DNA of 64,000 bases, from assembly GCF_030732865.1 (NCBI RefSeq), contig NZ_JASHKB010000017.1, forward strand, positions 16,766 to 80,765. The letters run 5' to 3'. The first letter of the stretch is position 1; every line of letters starts with the position of its first letter. The notes beneath the pieces were generated by a model. The model was not told the origin of the DNA and did no database searches. It was given only the letters and a program-made list of their open reading frames with translations. This stretch comes from Roseitalea sp. MMSF_3546 (GTDB taxonomy: Bacteria; Pseudomonadota; Alphaproteobacteria; Rhizobiales; Rhizobiaceae). This document shows, one piece after another, positions 16,748 through 24,063 of the stretch. A program made the translations under genes and the position numbers.

Positions 16748-17512
16748 TCATCGGCGCCGCCAGGGCAGGAACCAGCGTTCGGCCAGCGCAACCGCGTAGC
16801 TGAGCACGACGCCGATGGTCGAGCCGACCACCAGCACGGCGAAGATCAGCGTGGTGTCCGACGAATCCATCGCGCGCAGGACCAGATAGCCAAGGCCATT
16901 GTTGGAATTGAGCCATTCGACGACGATGACGACGGTCACCGCGACGACGATGGTGATCTTGAACCCCGAAAAGATGGCCGGCGCGGCGGTGGGCAGTTCG
17001 ATGAAGCGAAAGGTCTGCCACCAGGAGGCGCCCGTGGAGCGCGTCAGATAGTAGTGGCGGCGATCGACCGAACGGAAGCCGGCGACCGCATCGACCAGGA
17101 TCGGAAAGAAGGTGATCAGCGCGGTCAGCAGGATCTTGGGAAAGTCGGAAAAGCCGAACCAGACCAGCATGAGCGGGGCCAGCGTGATCTTCGGCAGACC
17201 CTGGATGAAGACGACGAGCGGATAGAGCAATTGCTCGCACAGCCGCCAACGGGCGATCATATAGCCCAGCACCAGCCCCGGCACCGCGCCGGCGATGAAG
17301 CCGTAGACGATCATCTTCGTCGTTTGGGCACCGTGATAGGCAAGCCGGGCATGGTCCTCGGCGATGCGGGCCAGGAAATCGGACGGGGCGGGCAGAAGAA
17401 AGCTCGGCACCTCGCCCAGGCGCACCACCCCCTCCCAGATCACGAGCAGGCCCGCGAACCACAGTGCCGGCTCGAGCACGGCGCGGCCGGTGCGGGCGGC
17501 GGCGGCGATCAC
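16748..17512 (-). CDS. NitT/TauT-type ABC transporter permease (first copy)
   Basis: 254 residues from a GTG start that overlaps the iclR stop (GTGA). Begins VIAAAARTGRAVLEP, with about six membrane segments and the cytosolic WLNSNNGLGYLV coupling loop. Lies 42 bases upstream of the binding-protein gene. It shares clear pattern similarity with the permease at 14810-15640 (FLARI/LAEDH versus FLARL/VTDAP and similar loops), so the two are probably paralogues. Confidence 0.87.
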   Translation of the reverse strand: MIAAAARTGRAVLEPALWFAGLLVIWEGVVRLGEVPSFLLPAPSDFLARIAEDHARLAYHGAQTTKMIVYGFIAGAVPGLVLGYMIARWRLCEQLLYPLVVFIQGLPKITLAPLMLVWFGFSDFPKILLTALITFFPILVDAVAGFRSVDRRHYYLTRSTGASWWQTFRFIELPTAAPAIFSGFKITIVVAVTVVIVVEWLNSNNGLGYLVLRAMDSSDTTLIFAVLVVGSTIGVVLSYAVALAERWFLPWRRR

Positions 17513-18348
17513 GAGGCCGCTCCGGCGACCGGGTCGGCGAGCGACGCCGCGAAGGGACGCCGATGGCGCTGGCGGCGGCGCAGCGGCCACATCGCCGAGA
17601 TCTGCTCGGCGGTCCGGGCCAGTTCGGCGGCCAGCGTCTCGTAGCGCTCCGGGCCGATGCGCAGGCGCGGGCCGGCGACGCTGATCGTGCCGGCGACCGG
17701 CGCGTCGGGCCCCTCGCCGGCGCGGAACGCCACCGCGATGGCGGCGGTGCCGATTTCGGCCTCGTCGACGGCGAGCGCGTAGCCGCGCCGGCGGGTCTCG
17801 TTGAGATGGGCGCGCAACTCGTCGACCGTGCGCACGCAATTGGGCCCGAAATCGGCCGGCCGGTCGAGCCCGCGTGCGCAGGCGATGCGCAGCGCCTCGT
17901 TCTCCTCGAGCGCGGCCAGCCATGCCTTGCCGTTGGCGGTGGCGTGTAGCACGATTTCCTGACCCATGTCCGGGTCGTAGCGCAGGCCCGCCGTCGCGCC
18001 CTGCGCGCGGGCCACCCAGATCAGGTTTTCGCCCTCGAGCACGGCAAAGCGGCAATATTCGCGGGTGCGGGCGGCCAGCCCGTCGAGCGCGGTCTGCACG
18101 ATGTCGGGCGCAAGGCGCGCATCGAGATTGCGGAAGGCGAGCGTGGAGAGCCTGAGCGACAGGGCGTAGTTCTGGCTGGCCGGATCCTGCACCACCCAGC
18201 CGCGCTCGGAGAGCGTGGTCAGGATGCGGTGGGCGGCACTGGCCGGCAGGCCGGCGCGGTCGGCAAGCTCGGACAGGCTGACCGGCTCGACCGCACCGGT
18301 CAGCGCCTCGATGAGGCCGATACAGCGCTCGACCGCCGAAACCGTCAT
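17509..18348 (-). CDS. IclR-family transcriptional regulator
   Basis: 279 residues. N-terminal winged helix-turn-helix (LSELADRAGLPASAAHRILTT-type), then the IclR effector domain with HATANGKAWLA and RRRGYALAVDEAEIGTAAIAV motifs typical of the family. It has an unusual C-terminal extension of about 30 Arg/Ala-rich residues. First gene of the importer operon and divergent from the gene at 18474; an inverted repeat in the spacer is a plausible operator. Family members usually respond to small carboxylic or aromatic acids. Confidence 0.88.
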   Translation of the reverse strand: MTVSAVERCIGLIEALTGAVEPVSLSELADRAGLPASAAHRILTTLSERGWVVQDPASQNYALSLRLSTLAFRNLDARLAPDIVQTALDGLAARTREYCRFAVLEGENLIWVARAQGATAGLRYDPDMGQEIVLHATANGKAWLAALEENEALRIACARGLDRPADFGPNCVRTVDELRAHLNETRRRGYALAVDEAEIGTAAIAVAFRAGEGPDAPVAGTISVAGPRLRIGPERYETLAAELARTAEQISAMWPLRRRQRHRRPFAASLADPVAGAAS

Positions 18349-18388
18349 GGGCCCTCTTCCCTATCCGGCGATCAGCATATAGAACCGA

Positions 18389-18417
18389 TTTTGAAATTGG
18401 AACAGGATTTCAGAAAA
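18389..18417. promoter_or_regulatory. Inverted repeat, probable IclR operator
   Basis: TTTTGAAAT (18389-18397) and ATTTCAGAAAA (18407-18417) form an AT-rich inverted repeat with one interrupted position and a 9-base spacer. It is conspicuous in GC-rich surroundings. It lies between the divergent iclR and 18474 genes, as expected for IclR autoregulation and control of both directions. Confidence 0.5.
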
Positions 18418-18473
18418 TTCTGCCGGCCCGCGAAATCGCGGTCCGGAGGTGCGGACGGACAGGGGAACGCAAC

Positions 18474-19157
18474 ATGGGTCTGCTGGGAACCGGCGCGGTC
18501 GCGATCTGGCACGACATCGCGCCGGAGGGGCGCGAGGAATTCTACGCCTGGCACGGGCGCGAACACATGCCCGAGCGGGTGGCCATTCCCGGCTTCCGGC
18601 GCGGCAGGCGCTATGTCGCCATCGAGGCGGATCGCGAATTCTTCAACCTGTACGAGGCCGAAGCGCCCGATGTGCTGACCGGGCCCGACTATCAGGCGCG
18701 GCTGAACGATCCGACCCCGTGGACGGTGGCGACGGTCAGACATTTCCGCGGCGTTGCGCGGTCGCTGTGCGCGGTCGCCGCCTCGGCCGGCGAAGGCGGC
18801 GGCGGGCTGGCGGCGACCTTTCGATACGATGTCGACCCGGCCGCGCACGACGGCCATGTGAAGGCTCTCGGCCTCCGCTTCGCGCCGCTGCTCGCCTCAC
18901 CGCATGTGGCGGGCGCGCATGTGTTGCTCGCCGATATCGCTGCGAGCCGCGTCGACACCGCCGAGCGCAAGGCGCGCGAGGAGCCCAACACGGTGCCGGG
19001 CGCGGTGGTGGTGATCGAGGGCTGGGGCGATGAGGCCGCGTTCCTGGCGGCGCTCAAGGCGCATCTGCCGCCCGACGCGCTTGCCAAGGACGGCGCGCGG
19101 GAGCCGATCGCCGGCGGGGTCTACCGGCTGCAGGCGACGGCGCTGGCGCCACCTTGA
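18474..19157 (+). CDS. Conserved protein with dimeric alpha/beta-barrel-like halves, 227 aa
   Basis: Not a family I can name with certainty. The N-terminal half contains WHDIAPEGREEFYAWHGREHMPERV and GFRRGRRYVA, a pattern of ferredoxin-like (EthD/ABM-like) proteins in which His residues face the cleft. The C-terminal half (FRYDVDPAAHDGHVKAL onward) looks like a second copy of the same fold. Divergent from iclR and sharing its operator region, so it may be an enzyme or isomerase of the pathway served by the IclR-controlled importer. Function not assigned. Confidence 0.6.
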   Translation: MGLLGTGAVAIWHDIAPEGREEFYAWHGREHMPERVAIPGFRRGRRYVAIEADREFFNLYEAEAPDVLTGPDYQARLNDPTPWTVATVRHFRGVARSLCAVAASAGEGGGGLAATFRYDVDPAAHDGHVKALGLRFAPLLASPHVAGAHVLLADIAASRVDTAERKAREEPNTVPGAVVVIEGWGDEAAFLAALKAHLPPDALAKDGAREPIAGGVYRLQATALAPP

Positions 19158-19200
19158 CGCCCGTTGGCGCACCGATGGCCGGCGAAAGGCGCGGCCGGCG

Positions 19201-20565
19201 CTACCGGCGCAGATCGCGCACGCCCAGTTCCTCCCACATCCATCCGAAATCATAGGTAGCCATGGGATCGGCGGCATCGGGCTGCCGGGCGGACTGGTTC
19301 TCGAGATATTTGAGCCATTGGGCCAGCCTGGTGCGACCGGCCGGGGTCCTGGCGGCCTGTCGCGGGGACATGTTGCCCAGCATCGCAACGGGCTCATCGA
19401 GCGTTTCCCTGTAATGCTGGTCCATATAGGCATGGACCGCCTGTTCGGCCATCTCGGGCGGCAGGTCCGGGTTATCGGCCCGGTCCTGGCCCGGCGCATC
19501 GGCTTCGGCCATCATCTGCTCGACGGTTCGGATCTCGGTGAGCGGGGTGCGGATGCGCTCGCCGACAAGCGCCTGCAGCAGGGCCGTTCCGGCCTGGGCG
19601 CGCGCGGCCGAATTGGTCGAAAGGTGCAGAAACCGGCCCTTCAGCTCCAGATTGCCCAGAACCCGCGCGCCGCTGTCCATGGTCGTATCGAAGACGGTGG
19701 CACCGGCCCGTTTGGCCTTGTCCGCGGCCGCGGCCGCGGGCGCCTGCTCCAGCCAGTTCCAGAACTTCGCGGTTTCCCGCGACATGGCCGGCACGGCATC
19801 GAGGCACTCGGCGATGTCGGCCTGCCGGACGCCCTTGGCGAGCGGGAAGCGGACATTGTGGAAGACGAGTTCGTCGCCTTCGGCGTTGTGGATCTGCGGC
19901 GTTTGTGTGGCGCGTTCGAGGGTGTCGGACAGCCATGTCAGCGTGAAAAGGGGCGCTGCGGCCTGCAGATCGGCATCGGCGATCGGCGGCAGCGTCGTCG
20001 CGCCCCGCTTGCCGAACATGCGCCGCAGGCCGTCAAACAGCGCCTGGCTGGCCTCGGGCGAAAACGCCAGGAGACCGCCGGCGAGGACGTGGCCCCCGCG
20101 CACGGATACGATGCGCGCGGCGATCCGGTCCCAGGGCTTGAGGGTACGGGTGGCCGTGCCCTCGCTGACGGCAACGGGCTCGCCGCCGCGAACGACGTCG
20201 CGCGCCATCAGCGACTTGCCCGGCACGATGTCGCTGACCTCGTAAAGGCTCATCACCGAGCCGCGCAGCCCCTCCATATAGGCCCGGGCCTGGGCGCTTT
20301 CCTTCCAGCCGCGGCGCTTGAGATAGTCGTCGACGATGTTGCCGCCCTTGACGTCGAACTGCTGGGTCAGGAAATCCTCGAAGGCGCAGCCCCACAGCGT
20401 CATGGCCAGATCGTCGCCCAGCAGGTCGGCAAGGTCCTCGAACGCCATTTCGCCGGCATCGAGGACCGGGCCGAGATGGGCCTCGACAACCTCGTCGAGA
20501 CATTCGCGCCACGGGTCGCGATCGAGGAACTTCATGAGTCCGGCAAGATCGTGGCTGGTCGGCAT
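19201..20565 (-). CDS. Conserved hypothetical protein with possible C-terminal MbcA/ParS-like segment, 454 aa
   Basis: Acidic cytosolic protein without signal or membrane segments. N-terminal half: LDRDPWRECLDEVVEAHLGPVL and an LWGCAFEDFLTQQF segment; a central run rich in Ala (EQAPAAAAADKAK). The C-terminal piece DEPVAMLGNMSPRQAARTPAGR resembles the toxin-binding/MbcA-ParS motif also found in SEC-C type proteins, but no toxin gene is adjacent. Monocistronic. Last gene with the high-GC codon style of the left part before the island. Function unknown. Confidence 0.55.
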   Translation of the reverse strand: MPTSHDLAGLMKFLDRDPWRECLDEVVEAHLGPVLDAGEMAFEDLADLLGDDLAMTLWGCAFEDFLTQQFDVKGGNIVDDYLKRRGWKESAQARAYMEGLRGSVMSLYEVSDIVPGKSLMARDVVRGGEPVAVSEGTATRTLKPWDRIAARIVSVRGGHVLAGGLLAFSPEASQALFDGLRRMFGKRGATTLPPIADADLQAAAPLFTLTWLSDTLERATQTPQIHNAEGDELVFHNVRFPLAKGVRQADIAECLDAVPAMSRETAKFWNWLEQAPAAAAADKAKRAGATVFDTTMDSGARVLGNLELKGRFLHLSTNSAARAQAGTALLQALVGERIRTPLTEIRTVEQMMAEADAPGQDRADNPDLPPEMAEQAVHAYMDQHYRETLDEPVAMLGNMSPRQAARTPAGRTRLAQWLKYLENQSARQPDAADPMATYDFGWMWEELGVRDLRR

Positions 20566-20742
20566 CGGCGTCCTCCGGGCCTGGGATAACCAGGCGACAG
20601 TGCCCTATGGGCCCGATCCGTCCTAAAGGCTCGACGGGGACAAGGCAATCACGGGCCCGGGCCGCGCTTGTGGACGGCGCAATGCCGGGCGGTTCTGTAC
20701 GTTATCGGCGGGCGGCACGTAAGGCGCTACCCGAGCTGAATA

Positions 20743-21006
20743 AATCTCGGCATGACCCTTCGTCACGCCGTAGAAGAACCGCAGCGCGCACACTGTCTGG
20801 TTCAGCGCCGGCCACGAGATTCCGGTCGAAACCAGGTGTACCTGGAAAGCGCGTACATCCTCCAAGCCAAGCCGGTCGGTGGATCGGTCAAAGTAGCACT
20901 AAAACTTCGCCGTGGCATGCACATAGGATCGTTGCGTGGCCGGCGACAGATTGCGGATCGTCATGTCCTCGATCATGCGCCGGCGAAGCGGGCTTAACTC
21001 GGCCAT
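20743..21006 (-). pseudogene. IS91-type tyrosine integrase, 5' remnant with in-frame stop
   Basis: From the ATG at 21006 the frame reads MAELSPLRRRMIEDMTIRN, then LSPATQRSYV and HATAKF. A TAG stop follows, and the same frame continues with YFDRSTDRLGLEDVRAF, HLVSTGISWPALNQT and FFYGVTKGHAEI before similarity ends. This is the SAM-like N-terminal domain of the site-specific integrases that accompany IS91/ISCR-type transposases, with about 88 of an expected roughly 290 residues left. Catalytic Arg and Tyr are absent. It marks the left edge of the region of different composition. The rest of 20566-21245 holds no gene I recognise. Confidence 0.75.
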
Positions 21007-21245
21007 CTCATTACTCCTGTTCTCAAGATTGCGCTTCAACAATCGCAATCCTTCAAAACAGAAGCCTCACCCGCAATCCGGCCCGCCAAATGCCGCGGCA
21101 GCGGCTTCGTTCATTCCCTCTCGATTCATTCCGCTCGAGTAGCGCTCCAGAAGTGTTTTTCGGCACCAATACTCAAACAAAACATCTTTCAATTTTGGGA
21201 GAGCTTACAACACGCAGATCAATAGCCTTGCGTCGATGACGAACC

Positions 21246-22529
21246 TCAGAAGAACTTCGTAATCTTTCCAAAAACGAACGAATCTTCATGAGGGATTGCG
21301 AATGCCGAGGCAGGCATATCCCAGAATGTCCGGCCTTCAATCGACAGCAGGAGATCGTCACGTAGCCTTGTCTCGAAATCAACTGACAACGACTTGGCGG
21401 CATTGTCGAGATCGTAGGTGAAGCCGGCCTTAAACTGTGTCCCGCCGACATCATTAAGGGAGAGGCGCAATCCGCCGAACAGATCGTTCTGGAACGCGGT
21501 TGGTGGCGCAAGAGCCGGATTGGAGGGCCGGCCGTCATAGAGATACTCGCCCAAAAAACCGATGTCGACGCCACCGGCGGCGTCGGTGAAAACTGTGTAC
21601 TCAAAGCCTGCGACAGTTGCCAGAAAGTCGAGGTTGTTGGCATGCCGCCAGATCCCCTCGAACTTCAGCTGGAGGTCGCCAGTCGCAAACACCGCGTCGA
21701 CGCCGACTTGATCCATCACGTCGTAGAACGGCACCACATCGGGACCGACCATGACAAAGCGTGGCTCACGGCTTGTGCCATGGAAATATTGGACCCCAAG
21801 ATCGAGCCCGCCGGCACCAAGGTCGAAATGGTTTGCATAGCGCGCGGCGAATCCCAGATGACGCGCGGTGCCGCCGGCTTCGAACATCGCCGCGGAATCG
21901 TTGATCACCATGGCAGGGCGCAAACGGTCCGCCATGTCCGGATGATCCCGTGTCCGAAAGCCGAACATGCCATATACGCTGAACGTACCCGCCCCGGGCG
22001 AGGACCAGTTCAAATTCACCATGGGCTGACCGAGCGCCCGATCCTCGACGACATCGTCGCCCAGATCGCGCTGGTTGATGACATTGACGAGATTTCGCGC
22101 CTCGGTCACGCCCCAAAACAGCGTGTGAACGCCTGCCAAAATGTCCCAGTTGTCGCCGCGATGAAGAATATAGGCATCGCGGAGGTCGATCACGTCGTTA
22201 TCGGCGCGCAGGTCGAGACGGCCGTAGGGCTCGAAAACGACGCGATTCTTGCCGTCATCAGATTCATAGTCGAGGCGGACCGAGCCTTCCAACAAGGGCA
22301 TCAATCCATCGACCTGGCCGGGGAACTGTGGCGGCCCGAAGTGGAGACGCGCACCGACCGATAACTCGCCGGAAACGCTGACATTGCCACCGTCCGCGGC
22401 CTCGATGCGCTCGTTCCCTTCCGACGTTACTGTCTCCGTAAGGAAATCCGAGGCTCGGCTCGAGAGCATCGAAACGGACAGGGTCAAAATGGCGGCTGCT
22501 GCACGATACCCCATTCGCATTGAAAACAT
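21246..22529 (-). CDS. Outer-membrane beta-barrel protein of the polyketide export cluster, 427 aa
   Basis: Signal peptide MFSMRMGYRAAAAILTLSVS...SRAS, then alternating amphipathic strands (SVRLDYES, VVFEPYGRLDL, FRVTL-type repeats) and a C-terminal Phe (GKITKFF), the hallmark of outer-membrane barrels. No plug or TonB box seen. MMPL exporters of the COG1033 type often travel with a LolA-like protein and an outer-membrane protein; this gene appears to fill the third place. ATG 22529 has AAGGGG close upstream, 7 bases from the phosphopantetheinyl-transferase stop. Last gene of the cluster. Its role as exit channel or lipid acceptor is inferred from context. Confidence 0.72.
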   Translation of the reverse strand: MFSMRMGYRAAAAILTLSVSMLSSRASDFLTETVTSEGNERIEAADGGNVSVSGELSVGARLHFGPPQFPGQVDGLMPLLEGSVRLDYESDDGKNRVVFEPYGRLDLRADNDVIDLRDAYILHRGDNWDILAGVHTLFWGVTEARNLVNVINQRDLGDDVVEDRALGQPMVNLNWSSPGAGTFSVYGMFGFRTRDHPDMADRLRPAMVINDSAAMFEAGGTARHLGFAARYANHFDLGAGGLDLGVQYFHGTSREPRFVMVGPDVVPFYDVMDQVGVDAVFATGDLQLKFEGIWRHANNLDFLATVAGFEYTVFTDAAGGVDIGFLGEYLYDGRPSNPALAPPTAFQNDLFGGLRLSLNDVGGTQFKAGFTYDLDNAAKSLSVDFETRLRDDLLLSIEGRTFWDMPASAFAIPHEDSFVFGKITKFF

Positions 22530-22536
22530 CACCCCT

Positions 22537-23247
22537 TCAGCAGTCTAATGCTCCCGCCATAGTCGGCAACCTGCACTCTAGGTCAGACCAATCCACACGA
22601 TATACGCGGGGTTCTGGAGCAGTCGATCGAATCGCGACGGCACAAACGTACTGGCAGTCGATGTCAATATCCATGACAGATAGCCGGAGATGGGCGGAAC
22701 GCGCCGTCATGTTGCCCACGGGTAACACCCGAGACTCGGCCTTGGCGAGCACGTCGCGCATGGTCAAGCCGAGGCACTTGACCACTGCTTCAAGACGGAC
22801 CCAAACATCAATGGCGGCACCAGCGCAGGCCGCGCGCCTTGCGCCAATGTCGTCGCCCATGAGCCCCGAAAGTGCAGTCCGCAGCTGACTTGTCATGGCA
22901 TCGGTGATGCGCGCCATTCTCCGCACTTCGAGATCAATCCCGATCGGTCCGCCCTTCGAAATGGCGACAGCAGCGCAGGTGCCGGCATGGCTGATGCTGA
23001 ATTGTGGCCCCCGCGGCAAGAAAGGCTTGCCGGCGCCCGAACGCCATAGGCCCTCCAGCGCATCGTGGTCGCAGCCGTCTTGGACCAAGGCGTAACTCAG
23101 CAGCAAGCGGGACGCCGTTATAAGGCGCGACCGCAGTGCCAAATGCGCTCGGTCGTCCTGCCGGTCCGGGGAGCCGGGCACATGGGCCGTGTCCACATTT
23201 ACGATCCAGATCGTCACCGGCTGTCCGCCCGCCCGGTCGCCCATCAT
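22537..23247 (-). CDS. 4'-phosphopantetheinyl transferase (Sfp-like)
   Basis: About 236 residues. Contains GKPFLPRGPQFSISHAG, the GIDLE metal site (Asp105, Glu107) and WVRLEAVVKCLG, equivalent to WxxKEAxxKxxG with Glu153 as third metal ligand; Lys is replaced by Leu in the first part. It transfers phosphopantetheine from CoA to Ser2114 of the PKS carrier domain. The ATG at 23247 has GGGGGAG 8 bases upstream; a GTG at 23217 is an alternative. Lies 57 bases after the LolA-like gene and 7 bases before the barrel gene. A dedicated activator inside the cluster implies the PKS is functional. Confidence 0.85.
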   Translation of the reverse strand: MMGDRAGGQPVTIWIVNVDTAHVPGSPDRQDDRAHLALRSRLITASRLLLSYALVQDGCDHDALEGLWRSGAGKPFLPRGPQFSISHAGTCAAVAISKGGPIGIDLEVRRMARITDAMTSQLRTALSGLMGDDIGARRAACAGAAIDVWVRLEAVVKCLGLTMRDVLAKAESRVLPVGNMTARSAHLRLSVMDIDIDCQYVCAVAIRSTAPEPRVYRVDWSDLECRLPTMAGALDC

Positions 23248-23304
23248 CGGCCCTGCTCCCCCGATGGCTGTTGCAGGTGCGCGTGCCCGCACATCGCAGC
23301 GGCG

Positions 23305-24063
23305 TCAGCGCGTCAGTTCGAGCGCCCGGGTGGTGAAGTCACCTGATCGCAACGCGGCGCCAAAGCGGTAATTGCTCCACGTTAGCGTCGTTGATTTGTC
23401 AGTCAGCAAATTGCGCATGTGCATCGTGCGTGGCCGCCATGCCGGGCCGTAGTTGCGATACCCGGAAATATCCATGGTTTTGACCCATGCGTTGCGACGA
23501 TCGTAATAGTCGATGCGCTGCGGCAGGTTCGTGTTGCGGTCAAACCAGACAACGTGCTTTGTGTATCCAGACGAAAACCGAGGGTAGCGCTCGACGATGT
23601 TGCAGCAAACCTCGGTGCCAACAAGTTTGTAGGTGAAGCTGTCCAGTTCTTGGTCAACCATATCTTCATAGGCAAATTCGCTGCCTACGAACGCCCCTGA
23701 GCGACCCGATGAGCTGATGCGCTTGACGCGCCGGTTCGCGGCAAGGAAGACCCACTGGCTATCGCGTGCACCGTCCTTGGTATGGGTCAGGAGCGCCGTG
23801 CCGCGAATGTCACCGGGCCATTCGAACCGCAGCAGGCTGCGACTGCCGCCACCGACTTCCAGGCTTTTGAAGTCGAACCGGCGTGTTGCAGTGCCCCCGC
23901 CCCTGAGAACCATCTCCCCGCTCGCAGTCAAGCTGCCATACCCGGTGGTCATCGCATCGGCGCGCCGCGCAAGTTCGTAACCGTGTTGTTCGGCCGACTG
24001 CGCGAAGGCCGTCGCCGCGATGACCAGGACGAAGAAGACGGCCAGAAATGCTCTATTGATCAT
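23305..24063 (-). CDS. LolA-like periplasmic outer-membrane lipoprotein-sorting-type protein, 252 aa
   Basis: Signal peptide MINRAFLAVFFVLVIAATAFA, mature from QSAEQHGYELARRADAM. The body has the half-barrel pattern of COG2834-type LolA-like proteins: GEMVLRGGGTATRRFDF, LLRFEWPGDIRGTALLTH, WVFLAANRRVKRISSSGRSG. The start overlaps the MMPL gene by 11 bases, with a perfect AAAGGAGG site. Such proteins accompany MMPL/RND exporters and are thought to carry a hydrophobic ligand across the periplasm. Here that ligand would be the polyketide lipid. It is distinct from the housekeeping LolA. Confidence 0.82.
   Translation of the reverse strand: MINRAFLAVFFVLVIAATAFAQSAEQHGYELARRADAMTTGYGSLTASGEMVLRGGGTATRRFDFKSLEVGGGSRSLLRFEWPGDIRGTALLTHTKDGARDSQWVFLAANRRVKRISSSGRSGAFVGSEFAYEDMVDQELDSFTYKLVGTEVCCNIVERYPRFSSGYTKHVVWFDRNTNLPQRIDYYDRRNAWVKTMDISGYRNYGPAWRPRTMHMRNLLTDKSTTLTWSNYRFGAALRSGDFTTRALELTR

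Noticed and set aside
15071..17644. Very long plus-strand open frame opposite the NitT/TauT operon
   Set aside because: It is antisense to permease, binding-protein and IclR genes with clear family motifs; its His/Asp/Gln-rich composition is typical of a GC-rich shadow frame.
21027..21050. GATTGCG...CGCAATC inverted repeat just upstream of the integrase remnant
   Set aside because: Seven-base arms with a 10-base spacer, no U-run and no link to a functional gene; could be chance or an old element end.
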